NCBI RefSeq assembly: GCF_031877795.1 | Contig: NC_133931.1 | Coordinates: 25,294,264-25,358,263 of the forward strand | Length of the DNA stretch: 64,000 bases | DNA from: Strix aluco | Lineage: Eukaryota > Chordata > Aves > Strigiformes > Strigidae | Reading direction: 5' to 3' | Shown here: positions 1 to 15,090 of the stretch, piece by piece | How the letters are laid out: each line of letters starts with the position of its first letter | How positions within the stretch are numbered: position 1 is the stretch's first letter | Made by a program: the position numbers and the translations under genes | The notes under the pieces: generated by a model | The model's input: only the letters and a program-made list of their open reading frames with translations | What the model was told of the DNA's origin: nothing | The model's database searches: none

Positions 1-107
1 GATAATAACCTCAAAACAGCTCTGTGGCCAACAGCATAATATTATCTAATAATTTTTCCTCATTATTTTCCCAGCTCACAGAGCAAGAGAAATGATTTTC
101 AAATCTT

Positions 108-160
108 TATATATATATATATATACACACATACACACACACACACACACATATATATAT
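108..160. repeat. Compound (TA)n(CA)n(TA)n microsatellite
   Basis: An uninterrupted alternating tract runs TA, then CA with one TA step, then TA again. It is a simple-sequence repeat in the intergenic flank, likely to vary in length between individuals. Nothing around it suggests a gene. Confidence 0.95.
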
Positions 161-3100
161 GCATTTTCTGACACTGCAACATAAAATATTCAAGTGGAGA
201 GGGAATAATTCCCAAGTTCCATTATTTCCCAGGCTCAAGCAGAAATTTCTTAGAACAGTTTCTCTGACTGACATTATATAGGTCATTTCACAGTTTTTAC
301 GGGATAGAGATAATCATTCCAGAAAAAGAAGGAGCCAGTGCCTGCCGATTTTGGGAGAGAGTAGGAAGCTTTTAAAAATTAAATTTTTAAATCCTTGAAA
401 AATTCTTCATGAAGTGAATTCCAGACTGAGGCAGTGGCAAAGCTGGCTGAGTAACTGAGAGATGTGTCTGATATGCCCCCCCTGAAGGCTACCAAAAATT
501 GTACAGTGAGTCCCATGACATGCTGGTCTCGATGGATGCTTTCTGGTAACAACCATCAGTCAAGTGAAGCTAGATGTTTCCTTCCAATTAGGAAAGTCTG
601 TATGCCAGGCCCTTACCTCCAAGCAAAGACACAGCAATACAGGGAGGGCAGCTGGAAAAATGTTATGCCTTTGAATAACAGCTCTGAGTCCTGACAGCTC
701 CCTTATTTAAATCCAATCTCCAAGCTGGCAAAGGACTTGAAACAACTTTTCTGCCATGGGCTGTATCCACCACTGTCCTGTCCATCCTCTCACCGGAGGA
801 TATCTTCCCTTTGTGCTCAACTGTTTGGAAGAACATTCTTCTTTTTCCATTTGCATTTCACCAATTTCTTAAAACTTACACAAGAGTTCAAGAGGAAAAG
901 AGGATACCCCATATCCCGGGCACTCACTCTTTCCCACACAGCCTGGCCACCCTCCTGCACTGTCCATCTGCCAAGCAAAACTCTACATTGCAGAGACACA
1001 GCAAGGGGAAAGATTTTGCATGAGAAACAGTGAATTTTCGGAGCAAATACTATATTCATATTTGTCAGGAACAAAAAGTACAGTTTATGGCCACGTGCGG
1101 CTGAATTTAAATTAGTTTGCACAGCTGAGTTAATCTTTATCCCTGCCGGGGAGGAAGATTTAGATTAAATGGGAAACCCCAGGTCAGATTTCTCCAGGTA
1201 GCCCCACACACTCCCTTACTGGCCCTTTCAGTCACACCACAGTAATGTGCCACTGGCCACCTCTGTAACAGGGGCATTTGTAATGAAAACGCCATAGTTC
1301 AGGACCAGGGGAAAGAAATACAGCTGAGGACTTTTTCCACCACATTGTTCTCCAGACCTGAATCCAAGCCCACCTGTATTTGCAAACCTACCAGGAAAGC
1401 CCTCTGTGCTCTTACTTATCCAGACTTCATTGTGGCTCAATGAAATCCAAAAATACTGTCTGAAAATTAGGTCAGGGTGACCTATCTGAAACAGGAAGGG
1501 TGAAGTCAGTGGGTGAGGCAGATCTTTATAATGATAAACAAACACAATTGCTACCTTTTGTCCCATTTCCGAGTCAGTCTCTCAAGGTCTGCAGTTTCTT
1601 GTCTGGAGATGTGGCTTCAAGTTCCTGCTCTGTCCCAGCTGTTCACATTTCTGATGGAGCCGGTGTCCTCTTTGGCTGCTCTTAGCTGTATTTATCCAGC
1701 ACTCACAGCATCACTGCCCACCCCTGGAGGTAGCTGGTTCTATGCTTATTGAACACAAGACCCTGTTTCCTTCCTGCAGACTCTGGGAGTTTTGAAGAAT
1801 AACTCAAGCCTGACTTGGGGCTCTGTGATAGGACTTCCCATCACTGACATGGTGCTGTGTGTGCTGGACTAGGGAGAGCCTTTCTGCCTGTGACAACAGC
1901 TGAGCATGCTGCTCATTGTCACCCTCCCCTCGTGGAGAAGCTGAGGGGAGCCCAGGGGCTCTCTGATGAGGTCCAAACTCTGCAATTTCCTTCACCATTT
2001 GGTGAGGACCAGCTGGAGATGCTAAGGGCACACTGTGAGAGCTGATTAGCTGATGTGGGCTCACTAGTGGTCAAACACAGGCTGCCAGAGGAAAGATTAG
2101 GGGATAGAAAAGAGGGGGGATACCATATGTCTGGAATTTGTTCTCCTTCCATCCCTGTGCCTGTTGCCCGAGTCGAGTTTGAAGGTTCCGTACGTATACC
2201 TGGCCACCAACTGAGAGCAGGAGCGGCATATGGGCTGTGACATCCTGGAGTGCCGGTGGCATGCAAGTTCCACGGCCGTGCAGAAAGAGCAGGTCCCCTG
2301 CTTTCTTGGCATGGCTGGCTCCTGCACTCCGGCCCAGCTGGCTCAGGAAAGCAGTGGCAGCTCTGCAAGGAAAAGGCGCTTATGTGGCTGTAGGCTGAGG
2401 AACCTGATATAGACGTCCCTGTTGAGTTGGTATGTTTGATGTGGCTGGAGATACAGAGCTGTGATGTTAGTCAAGTGTCATGGGGATAGGTGCCAGCCTT
2501 GCATTAAGCAACTCCCCCCCCCAGTGAGAAATTGGGGCTTAAAACAGTTGGATACTCAGATTGTTTGCAGTGTAAGGCAATGTTGTAGTTCATTGTTTGA
2601 AACCTAGTAAATCACGAGCATAAATAGGTAACCTGAGTAACTTGGCCTTAGATTCACTTAAATGGATGGATGGATCCATCTCTGGTAAAATTCTCCCAGC
2701 TTTGGTGGCCTCCTAGATCAGCAGCTGCACACATCTCGCTCCAGCTCCATGACAGCAGGAAAGGCTGAAGCAGGCTGTGATGGAGGAGCTTCTCAGGATT
2801 TTCAGTCTGTCCAAGGCCACTTGAACATCAACTGGTTGCTGAAAGTATGTGATGTTTTGGGAAGGAAGCTGGAAGACAGGTGTTTAGTCCTCAGTCCCTA
2901 AGCAAGAGAGTAAATACAGGAAGGCAAAGAAAAGTTCTCCGCAACAAAGAAAAAGGGGAAGAAAAAGTCAACTTGCACATGTGATTTTTATATTGAAATG
3001 CACTTGTCAGGAGCCATGAAACCCACACTCCACTAAAAAAGCAGAAGCCATGAAGGGTTCATTTGCTGACAGGCTCAGTCTCCTGTGGCTGTTGAACTCG

Positions 3101-6100
3101 AGACCTACAGGGAAGTACAATCATTTATACTGTGCAAAAAACACACTGGGCTTTATCATAGCCTGTCATGGGAATACAGACACCTACAGATATGGGGGTG
3201 TAGCTCCAATCAGCAGGCAAGACTAGAAAGGCGGGAAAACTTCCCCAGGGGAACTGAAGGCAAAACAGCCCCCCAACCTTCAAAGGCGGCTTAGAAAAAG
3301 AAACAGATCCCACAAGCTGATTTCTTAGGCACTGCTTATCATACTGGAGGCTTCACACTTTAAAGGCTCACTTCCTCTGCAATGCTCACAAAACATCAGT
3401 ATAATGATATTTCCCCCTCCTCCCCAGTGTCAGTCATTATCTTCCAGCCTCCCATATGTCTTATCCAGATAGTAAACACTAACCATTTGTGGGGTCTTCT
3501 GCAGAGTCACCCATTCACACGTAGCATCCAAACAATAAATAATTGCAAACCACTTCCAAAATTTGTTTTCCCAGTGCTGTCAGAGTTTTTTAAGACCCTG
3601 TAAAAAAACAAGTGAAATGAATGGTCCTGACCCATGGGCAGCAACACCTATAGTTCATGGTGAGGGAGCTGTTAACTGCAGCCTGTATCCGCTGTCTCTC
3701 CTCTACTTTTCCATCCGCTTGGGTCACTGACTGTCTGTCCTACCATTGTTTGTCAAGCCGCATCCTCTGGCTTTCAGGCAGCCAGTGGGCTGGCAGAGGT
3801 GGCATGTGAAACCAGGCAAAAATCTTGCTCTTCACCACTTCACATGCATCCCCGTGCATGTGCACACACAAAACAGGACCAAACACAAACAGTAAGTGTA
3901 CCTTCATAATTTAAGGCTGATTTTGATCTGGTGGTGCAGGTAGTAGCCCTGGTGATACGTTTTCAAAATGCCCACAAGGTCTGGGCATGCACAGCTCTGC
4001 ACCTTTCTAAGTCATCTTTCCATTAAGGAAAGTTGAAAACCCACTGCTTTGTATATTATGCACAGAGACAGGTAGAGCAGATCCTCTGTGGAAGAAAAAC
4101 AACACAAGAAAAACAGTAATGTTTGAGGTGATTTTACTCAACCTATTAAGAACTATAGTTCTGATAAAAGATAAATTGCCAGCATCTGCAGATGGCATAA
4201 CAAAGAGAACCTGAAATGCCCTATATTAGCATGCATGTTGGCTCAGTAAATTATCTTTTTTCTATTTTTCTATCTTTGGTCCCTGCCTATCCCCTGCATT
4301 ACTTTATGCAACAACAAAATGTTTTCTAAATAAAGCTCCAAGCCCAAAGACCCCACACTAGGTAAATTAACTGAAGTAAACAAGCAAGCAGCTAACTGGA
4401 GCTAATTATATATCCGCCAGCAGCCTTGCTTTTAAGCATCTTACAGGTGAACATTTTAATTACTTAATGTGCTCTATTGTTCTAGAATTAGATATGAGAA
4501 AAACAACATTGATCCAATCCTTTTTTTATTTTTATGCACTGGAGTTGGAAGGCAAGTGGCTTTGTAAGGGGATTATGTGTGTGTTAATCCTCCTTAGCTA
4601 TGATAAAGTTCTCTGCTTCCTAGTGAGATTGTTTAACCCTCTTCTAACAGCTGCAGCTAGCTCCTAAAGAAAGAAGCTGGAAGATGAATTACAGCTTGAG
4701 AGAGCTGAGAGAAGAAAGAAAGAAAGGTTTGTCTCTTATCTTTTTCCATGCTGAATATTGCTTATCACGCTATAGGAAAACAGCCTCAAATTTAGCAGGT
4801 CCTGTAAGAAAGCAGGTGAACAACAGGTCCATTCCAGCATGGATCCCTTCGTTTCCTTTTTGATGCTGTAACAGGCTCAGAGTATCAGCGGCATCCTAAA
4901 AGCACACCATTGGGCTCTTCCCCTCTTGGGTGACAAGTAATTCCCATCCCATCAGATGGGAATTATCCATTGCTGGAGTACAGTATCTCTGCATTTGGAA
5001 AACAGCATTACACTGTGAGGACCAACACAGGAAAGAGATGGATGACTCAGATCAATGGGGCAGCACGGGACAAGGGCCTGGACTCATCCTTTGTAATTTA
5101 GGCGCTTCCAGGAGGTCCTGCAATGGTGTAGTTACACACCTGCTGCTGGCAGTGGAGGCTCCTTCAGAGGTCACCTGCAACTCCAGAGGGTGATTAAAGC
5201 ATCTACAACCTCCCTTGCTCTTTGAAGGTGTCTACTGAATATTATTGACCAGCAAGGAAGCCTAGGGGGACTCTGTACCTAATTTAGGCTCTTCCATCAA
5301 TTGTCTCAAGTGGACACAAATCCAGGCATCCCATCCTGCTGCTGGAAGGGGAGAGGTTGGCCGCTGCATGAGGGGAAGTGATATGGCTGCTGAGGGAGAG
5401 GAGTAAAAAATAATTGTGAGTGGAGCAGAACAGAGGCTGAACCAGACTGTCACTAGGACACCTCTGTCACCTGCTGAAAGCTGAAGCCTTGTGGGATCGC
5501 ATTAGATGGAAGGACAGAGATGAGCCAGGAACCCAGCTTGGAAACAAAAGCTGTATTTTGGTTCCTTCTTCTTTTCGCTTTAAAACAGTTGGCATCCTCC
5601 TATCAAGTTCAAAAAGTAATTAGTCCTTGATGAAAGATCTCTGACATGTCAAGGCAGAAGAGCATGGCTGATGGAAGCAAACACCAGGGCCTGGACGGGT
5701 TCAAGAACAGTATTTAAATAGCAGAAATTGAAACTTTTTAGCCTGGTACAAAGTCACTGAAGTCATCATCTCCTTTACTCTTGCTATAACAAAACACAGG
5801 AAACAGCATGATGGAAAGGAGATCAGCTCACCCAGCAATTTTCATAAATGCAAAACCAAAAGCATGAGGGCCTTAAGGTCCTGGTACTAGCAGCAGGACT
5901 GTGCCAAATCACTCACTCCTACAAATTGCAGTCTCGTCATGCAGGTGCAAGAAGGCAATGCATACCTGGGCACACAGACCCACAGTAAACAGGTTTCTCT
6001 GCAACAACGTGGAATTGTTCATCGAAACAACAGAAGATTTAAATTTATGTGGTGGCCAAATTCATACCTTACCCCAGCTTTGGGGTCTGCAGCCATCAAG

Positions 6101-9100
6101 GTCTTCAGAGACAACTGACGTTTCAGTACTTGGTGCTCCAAGCGATTTATATCAATGTATTTTTGAGTCAGCAGTTTCTTGAAAATACCATGGTTATTTG
6201 GCATGGAGTCATGGCCCGTGCCAGTTTCAATGGCCTGTGGTGCATGAGGAGCACTCATAGCCATCTCCATAACCAAGCTAATGAGGGCTAAATCTTGAGA
6301 TTCACTGCAGAGAGAAACGCGGGAGGAATGTGCTATCAGCTAATTACAGCAGCTTATCTCAGAAAGATCCTCTGGAAACTTGCTACGAGTCAGATGGTCA
6401 GATAAGCAAGAAGCAAGTGATGGTCATTGTGGAGGCCCACAATAAGGACAATCTTGGAGTAAGCTGAGACAAAACTGATTTGGGCTCATGAGAAATGGAC
6501 GCACCCAAGGGAAGCAAAAGGTCCAAAATAATCTCACCCCACAAGACAGATGTGGAGCATCTCAACAGAGAGTGCGGCTCTGCAGGGAGAATGGGTACAG
6601 CACCTGCATGTGCTCAAAAAAGCAGCAAGGAACCCGTGAGATCAAAACACTGTTTGCCATGTTATTTATTTTAGAACAGTTCCAGCTGCTATTTTTTCAC
6701 GTACGTGGGGGAACAGTCTTCCAAAGGACTAAGATTTCCCTTTGAAAACGGTTCCCATTCAAACACAGGATGAGAACCCCACGCCCAACCTCCCTTCTGC
6801 AGCCCTGCTTCAACCAGGATCACTGGCCTTGGTGAATGTGAAGAAGGCAGAACAGCCTGTTTCATCCCTTGGGAAGTCAAATGTACTGGACTACAAGTGC
6901 TAACAAGAAAAGCAGAGAGTCACTAGGTTGGTTCAGAACCACAGTGCCCCAGCATGCCTTGGAGATCCAAAGATCTTCTACTTTGCCCTACACATGATGA
7001 CCTATCTTTAGCAACCCCTAATTTTAAACCAACAGCCAAGGTATTGCTCATGAAAGCCCATTGGAAAAGATAAGTAAATTGAAGAAAAATGAAGACCAGA
7101 ATATATGAATGGAGCGGGGGTATCACCTCAATCCCTGTTCCCTCTTTGTGTAACACAGTTTGGTTTCATTTTTAGGGAGTAAGAGATGTGGATAACATTC
7201 TTGGATTTACTACAGAAGCCCTTTTTTAGCACATCCCATGATAATTTTCTGGTAACAGCATGGGAACCAAAGGTCTGGAATCTTACTCTTCTCTTTGTCT
7301 TCAGCTTCCTGAGGAAATGTAGGCAAGTCACTTACCCTCTGTCCCCATTTCTAATCTTTAACACGAACTTACTGGCCACCCTGCATCAAGTTTGCAATGT
7401 CCTATGCTTTGTTTCAAAGAAATTCCTTCAACATGGAAGCAGCACGAGAAGAAAACTCTACAGCATGAAAGATCATTACTGGTAATCATGTTACCATCCC
7501 TGTGAGCAGCGCTGGGACTGAACAGCATGTGCTGCCGAAAACTGAAGTCAACAAGCGGAATGCTTCACTCTCAGAGATATTTTGGGTTGTTTAGAGAACA
7601 TGTCACCAGGAAATTGCAATTCAGCTCTATATGGTTTCTCCGCCCCAGTCTCTGTCCTGCTATTCAAAATGTATTTTAAATGTGGGCAAACAGAATGCGC
7701 AGGTCCGGATTTGGGATCCAAATATGGCAAAGTCAGCGAACAGGCAGAAATAAGAATATTTTAAAAGTTTTAAGTGTCATTTTGAGTCACCGACAGCTCT
7801 TATAGCACATACACAGGGGGGAAAAAACCTCCTAAATGTCTCAGCTAATTTAATAAAAGGTCTTGGTTTTCTTTCAAATTATTTATTTGATTAATGGAAA
7901 TATATGTCCTTTGGTGGTATTTTTCACTGTATTCTTCTTCCTCTCCATTAAGTACTGAAGTCAGGCTACAACAAAACCAACACAGATTTCTACTAGTGGC
8001 CACCCTGCACAGAATCAGGTTGAAAAGAGCAAGGACACTGTGCTTCCTCCTGCAAGGAATGAGGGCTGCGATTTCTTCTTTCAGCAGACCACACAGAAGT
8101 TAAGTGATTTTTTTTTTTTTTCCTAAGCCAATAGGAACATCTGGGTGTTAACAGATAGAAGTCATAGTAATTGGTACAAGCCAGGTGCCCTGTTGAGGTT
8201 TATGACTAACAGGATTTTCCAAATCTTTAGAAAAAATGCTCAGTGGCTCTTAATGGAAAAACGGGAATTCTCTGCAGATGGTATGAAGTTCTGATTGCTT
8301 GCTGAAATATACTGAGCAACCCCAAACTCTGAGCCACATAAAGACACGAAGCAATAATAATCCGCACACAGTGGCTTCCTGTTCCCAAACAGGATGGCAG
8401 GGATGAGGGACAGGCTCATCTGAGCAAGCAGATAACTCACAGCTGCATTGCTACAGCCAGAAAATCGGACGAGTGTGCAGCACTGGAGACTGTGGCCTGC
8501 TCCAGCTGAGTTCCCGGGAGCAAAAGCCAAACAACCTTTTCAAACAGCGGTCATCCTGTCCCACCCCGATGCCCTACACAAAGGGCAGTGGGAAGAGGAG
8601 GAAAGCCAGAAGAGCCCTGCCCAGAGCTTCATCCCAAAGATCCTCTGGAGTGAGCAGTGCTCGCTTCAAACAGGGGAGGTACTTAGACAACAAATTGGTA
8701 GTCTGTCTGTTTGGTAGAAACCAAAATAGAAGTCTTTTGCTCTTGCTCTCCAAAGACTAGAGCTATCATTTAAGATTTTAATTAAAAGCCTCCTCAAAGC
8801 TACTCATTTGATTTTATTTTGCTTTGGTTGTTCTGCAGCAAGTTTGACAACATGGGCACTTTGCAGGCCTGTGTGTAAAGCACATGTAATTAAAGTCAAC
8901 AGCAGTTATGAAGTCTTTAAAACCGAGCCAGGGTGGCTAAAGCCAGTAGCCCAAAATTAGAAGCAACATTTGAAAATCAAAAAAATCCAGGTCACGTTCT
9001 CTGTGCGTTTGTGTTATAGCATCACCTAGAGGCTGCAACTGAGATTAATGCCTATTGTTCTGGACGTTCTAGACGTACATACAGGCTTGGATGCTCCCAA

Positions 9101-12100
9101 ATGTCCAGGCGCTCAGCAGTCATTGTCACAGAGACTACACTCACCCAGACCCTGGGTATTTTGATGAGAAAGTTCATCTTGTAGATTTATATGTTTGTAT
9201 GCACACACACAAGTATTTTTATGCATTTTTAAAGCAAGAACCACCGAAATACTGAACTGGAGGGCACAGCAGTTGTAGAACATACTTTGGATCATGGCCA
9301 TAGGAATGTTACTGCTGTAAATTCCCCTACTCTAAAAAACATTAAATAAGCCATCCAGTTATTTCATGATCATCTGCAAACTGAGATCCATGAAAACTAT
9401 GAAAATTAAACCCATGTGTATGCTTAGGATAGTCTGGCACTTACACTGTTGCTGATTATAGGAATTCAATGTTTACAATTTACATTCTTTCCCAGACTTT
9501 TTTTCTGAATTGAAGTAAAAACTCACTTGGTCTTACCATAATAATATTTAGGCTGTTGAGGGCAGGACTGCTCCTTTGTGAGAGAAGCAAAGTCCAAGCA
9601 TGAGAAACCAATTCTGGTCTTTTACTGAGAGATGATGGAAACACAAGAAGATACGGCCCCAATTAAAGATTAGGAAGGAGCTGGAAACAAAATTTGATCC
9701 CCAAAATTTCCAAAGTCCTTTGAGATAACCATGATTTGGACTCATCTTTAGAGTATGAGGGAACTTGATAAATTTTGCTGAGCAGCTGTCCAGAGTGAAC
9801 AGAGAGGTGAAAAACACACTACAGAAGACTTGTGCAGGATCTGTTCTTCATGCTGTTCTGCAGATGTACAGCGAACTGTACATTGCTAAAGGCAACAGCA
9901 GCTCTGCAATCCTCCAGAAAACAGAAAAAATAAGTAAAAGTACTTCTTCCAGACCCAAACTGGATTTCTAGAGCCAACCTAGTGGTTTATGTGTAGAACT
10001 CTTACATACAGGCAGGGTATTGGCCTGATCAGTACCAACAGAATGTGAGAAAGCCTGAAAGCCTGCTATCTATCTTCACACTTTCACTGGTAAGCACTCC
10101 TGGGCCCAGATGTGCTGAGAAATGAGAAAGATGTATCACTAACTCCAAAAAGAGCTGGGAACAGGCAGAGATTGAAGGGGGCTGGTACACATGAAACCAG
10201 CTCAGGGGGAAGGGACCTGAGGCACACCGGCAGCCACAGGCACAGCACTGGCAGATGAGTGAGGAGACATACAGATAAGAGACTGTGCATCTTGTTGGGC
10301 ATAAGCTGGCAGTCTGGTTGACCTTGTGCTTTCAGCCCAGAGTATGAAGAACTTGTGGCTTTCTAGTCCCACTTTCTTTGAATAACAACCTATGTTCTCA
10401 ATTCCTGATCAGCCATGCAAAAAGCAAAAGCAAAGTAAGTCATATGGGGTGTGTGTTTGTCCAAAACACATTTCCATCCAATTGTGAAAATGCACCTTAA
10501 TTTGTTGAAGTAGGACCAGTCCCTGCCAGGCTCCAGAGAATAAAACTAAGTGGGGTGGCAATGGGTAGTCAAGATGGCAGAGCAGACCTGAAGGGAGGGG
10601 GAGACAGAGTGCTGCAGGAGGTATTTTGAGCATATGAGGCTTAAAATCAGTTCAGAAACCTCTGGTTAAACCCCAGTGCCCCATCGTGTAGTCCTTACAG
10701 TGCTCCAGCATGGCCAGATGGAGAAATACAAGTGGGAAAACAGTGACACAGGAGAGTAGGGCCTAGGCCTACGGGCATGTTAACAGGAAGTAACTGAACA
10801 CGAACACCCAGACATGGGAGCAGGCACGGGCACCAACGCCTGTTTCAATCAGTACCCTGCCAGCTTCTGGCTCTAGCTTCCAGCCTGTGCCAAATCAAAA
10901 GACCGTGCAAGTTGTGCCACAGGACAACTGACCAGAAATGAAGCTGTCTGGCTCACTTGACCCTGACACTACTGATTACAGCTCCACTCACAACAGCAAC
11001 TACCAAGACACAAAATAAAGAGTGATTCGTCAAAAGTAGTGGAGGCCCATGTTTACGAAGGAGTACATTTTTCAAGTGTTGCTTCGTAAAGGAAGTTTCT
11101 TCCAATGCTTCAGGTTTTTTTAATGCTTTAATTTATCAGAATGAAGCATAAAAAAGCCTCCTCCGATGTGGTAAACAGTGTCCTGTGAGAGAGGTGGCTC
11201 TTACAAATTGTTTAACCAGGTACTTTCTCACCCTTCAGAAGAGATTTACGAACTGAACACCTGCCTCTTAACTGTTCTTCCCAGAGGATGAACAAGCTTA
11301 AGTATGGCTATTCCAAATTTTACTATAACCTCAGAATTTATGGGCTCTCTACAAATCAGTATTCAAAAAGGTAAGTCATGATGAAGAAAAACCCTTCTCA
11401 GCAAGGCAGAAAGTCCCAGTGTTCAATGTCTGTAGAAAGAAGGAACTGAGGAAAAAAGAAAAGCCATGCTTCCTTACGCACTAGACACCAGGCTACTGCC
11501 AACAGCAGAGGAGCAATCAACAGCTCACAATAGGTTTTAGGTACAAAAACAACTGGAAACTGCTGTTGTGAAAACTATGGCAGCAGTGGAAGCCAAAGCA
11601 AAGAGATTCTGATACTCAATGACACATTTATACTGGCAGAAGCTTACTTGCTGATAGCCTGCCTTGCAGTTCTTCTACAGGAAGTCTCATTTCTTCTTTG
11701 AAGGGCTGTCATGAGACCATCTTGCCACTCAGCTCTCCCATCCAATAGTAAAACAAGTCCAAAAAGAATAACTAAGACAAGATTTATCCCATATACTAGA
11801 GAAACTTCAGAAAGCATAATATAACTGTTCATATTATCAGATCTGCTACTCCGAAATAAGTTACAGCAAAACCTTAGTGTGCACTGTAGGCTGCTCAGGA
11901 ACCACTGCATTTGTCAGCATGCAATTACATAGAATAAAATGTAATAGTCTCTAAAGGCAGTATGTAATCATTTCCTATGCCTTGCAGGTACAGACAAACA
12001 CACATACTGGTGACATGGGTTGATTTAATGAGTTATTGCAAAATACAATACTTTGCAGTCAATACAGAGCAACTCTATTCAAAAACTATTAAACACATGG

Positions 12101-13000
12101 TGACATCTGTGTCCTCTTGTGATAACAAAGTAAAAAATATTAAAGTTTTAACAGCTGGAACATCAAATGATGATCTTCACAGAAGAGTAACAAAAGCATT
12201 CGTTGAAATCACACTCCAAATATTTAATTAGATGCGGTGTATGATCTATGCAGCAACTTTAATACTGGAATCCAGTACTCAAGACTAGCTCTCATTCACT
12301 GTATACCTGCATTTTAAAACTTTCCATTTTTGTTTAATCCACTACTTAAAGTTCTTGCCACTACCCTCTGCTTACACCATGCTGCCCCAAATTAGCCTCC
12401 CTTCAATGACTGACATCACTGATGGACAGCCTCTGGAGGGCCAATTCAGATCTCTCCATAGCAGCAGGGGAGATCACTAGAGGACAGAGAAAGGAAAGAA
12501 CATCAGAAGCAGGAAAGTAGGAATGAGAAGCTGTGATGGAACAAGTAGTTAAAAACAGGACAGTGCATCCGTGACTGTTACAAAATACTGTTCAAGCAGC
12601 AGAATTCATACATGGATGCTTGTACTAAACAGCTCCGTGATTTGTCATTGTAGGTGTTACACACATACAGAATTCAGCAATAGCGCAGGAAATTATAAAA
12701 TTGAGATCACTAATTTTACAGCAGTGATCAAAAGCACCTTTCCAATGCCTGCCAGTGCAAAGCTCACATCCAAAATGATGGGGCTGAAAATAGAGTTGTT
12801 GGTCAGTGGAGGACTTGTGAGAACACATGTGAATTCCAGCCAGAGCTGCTGACAGAGGACACGAAGTGCCATTTTCCAAGCAGCACTTGAATAGTTTACT
12901 TAAGTTTCCCCTCTCCGTAGCCATCCCTCTTTTAAAGTAGTAAAAAAGAAAAAAAAAAAAACCACACCGAAGAAACAACACAACAAACAAACCCCAACCA
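161..13000. other. Gene-poor intergenic sequence downstream of PTDSS1
   Basis: I see no convincing coding exon, RNA gene or CpG island here. All open frames are short, overlap on both strands and match no family I recognise. The base composition is moderately AT-rich. A GATG run near 2,662, short T tracts (for example near 8,109) and an A-rich stretch at 12,941-12,961 are the only simple repeats I note. In human the next gene on this side is SDC2, transcribed in the same direction as PTDSS1, so this block may hold distal regulatory sequence for it. That is an inference, and no such element can be pointed to. Confidence 0.6.
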
Positions 13001-13019
13001 AACACAAAAAATTAAAGTA
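12941..13019. repeat. A- and C-rich low-complexity tract
   Basis: An A run is followed by CAAAC/CCAAC-type sequence, so the PTDSS1 sense strand reads T/G-rich. It could be a degenerate poly(A)-like tail or simply low complexity. In the sense direction it would be a GT-rich downstream element if PTDSS1 polyadenylation occurred near 13,030, where the variant signal CATAAA is present on the minus strand. That last point is speculative. Confidence 0.5.
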
Positions 13020-13609
13020 AAAAGACTTTATGGGAAATACCTTTAAAGGTGTTGTCAAACAACATTTCTTCAAGGCCAAGCTGTTGTAATAGTATACAGA
13101 AGTCATCTTCCAAAAAGATGACACTTCATAGTTGCCTTTCCAATATTTTTAGGGTGCAGTTCAGCAGTGTGAGCACCGGGTCTGCATTTACAAAACATGT
13201 GCTTGTCCCCACAGGCAAATAGATATTGTACTTCAATGTCTGCTTACACATGTAAGCTGTGTATACACAGTTGGTGTGTATATACCTTGCAAGTACAAAA
13301 CAGGCTCTCACCTTTGAAAACCACAGTACTTAAAATATCTAAACCATTAGACTTCCAATCTCTTGCTTTGGTATTGAATCAATAGAAAATTTACAATGCC
13401 ATTCTTCAGTCTTACACAGACTGAGCTATTAACCAAGAAAATAAAAAAGTAACAAGTCTTAGTATCCAAAAAAATCTACAAATACATTCATCAATATGTA
13501 GTACATCACGAATAAGGTGGCAATACTTGGAATTGCTACAGTATGAACAAAACCCAAGTAGTCCTAGCAAAGCCTGAAAGTCTTCCTAACATTTTTTTCT
13601 CATGTAACA

Positions 13610-13615
13610 TTTAAT
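13610..13615 (-). terminator. Candidate distal PTDSS1 poly(A) signal ATTAAA
   Basis: Minus-strand ATTAAA lies about 1.7 kb past the PTDSS1 stop, with a T/G-rich stretch further downstream. It is one of several weak candidates, and no AATAAA is present on the minus strand for at least 4 kb after the stop. Choosing among them needs transcript data. Confidence 0.25.
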
Positions 13616-15090
13616 GTCACTGTAGCAATGATGATATAGCAGCTTCTACTATGTTACTTCCCAAGTTGTACACTTTCTTTGATTGAAAAGGGGAGTGGGA
13701 AATGAAGGGCCTCTGAGGAGTTCAGCAGCAACACTTAAGTGCATTGAAACATTGATAATCTGTGGCACATAGGAATTAATGGCTTACACAGGATACTTTT
13801 TTCTATTTACAGTATCATACACTTGTATAAAGTCTCTGCTGCATTTTTTTTAGTACTTAGCCTGCGGCAAATCACAGTAACGTTATTCAAAGGAAAAGGA
13901 AATCCCATTTTCTTATGAAGACTAAGTGACTAATGGGTATTACTTACCCTTGCTTAAACTATCTACCCCTCTGAACCCCATAAATCCCAAAATCTAATTG
14001 GCACAAAACCATTTTGATAACTTAATACAGGAACTGATTGCTCTTGATTGTTTACCTCTTGACTAAGTCATTACATTCACTGCTGGAGAATTATCCACTT
14101 TGCTAGATGTCAGAATTAATACATCAAAAAAAACTGAAACAAACAAACAAAAAAACACACAAAAAAACCTGCAAGAAAGAATGACTTTGCTGTTAGGTAT
14201 CTGTGCATGATAGCAAATACCAAAGCAGTGGGGTATGTCACAGTAATATCATACTGCCTCTCAGACATCAGAGACTACAGCAAGCCTTCACAAATAATAA
14301 CTAGTAAGCAACTCCACTTCAGAAAAATAAACTGCCTTATCACCAGGCTTAGTAGGGCATCAGAGCCTTCAAAGCAGTTTCTGGTATCAGTCTGAAGACA
14401 TTGGGATTTCTAGTTCCAGCTGAGGCAGAGGCAAATTAGAGGCAAGTGGGAAGAAACATTGTACACAATGTGACACAGCTGAAAAAGTGACATATTTGCA
14501 CTTGAAGATGCAAAATACTGCAGTAAAGGAGGAAAAACAATTAAATGACATGACATCTGTCTCCGAGGGCAGGAGGCATGGCCCTCTACTTTGCAGCAGG
14601 TTTTTATATAAGTATTTTAAAAACTTAAAAGAAATCAAATGTGTAACAGTTAGGCAGAAGGACAATGCAGAACAAAAAAAAAAAGTGTTTGAAGATCAAT
14701 TTCACATCCTTTACAAGAAACCTGGACCCATTTCTTCACTGGGAAAACCCTGTCACCAGGTCTAAAGAGCCTTTACATAAAAGCAAGCAGATGGATACAA
14801 GTATGGAAATTTTAAATACTTACTAACTGTTGTATAGGAAATTTAGTTGTGAGACTAAGAAGGAAGGACCAAGTTGCTTTTAGTCAAAGGATTACATACT
14901 CTTCTAGAAAACAAAACCACAGTAAGACAAAACAAAAAAATCCAATCAACTATGCCAACTGATTATCAGCTTACTAAGCTTTAAGTCCTCAACTAAGATA
15001 CTAAAAATGCACTTGCAACACCTGAACACAAAACAGGGTGTACCTGCTATGACAAAATTACTTTTCTTTCCAGCATACTCTTCATTAGTT

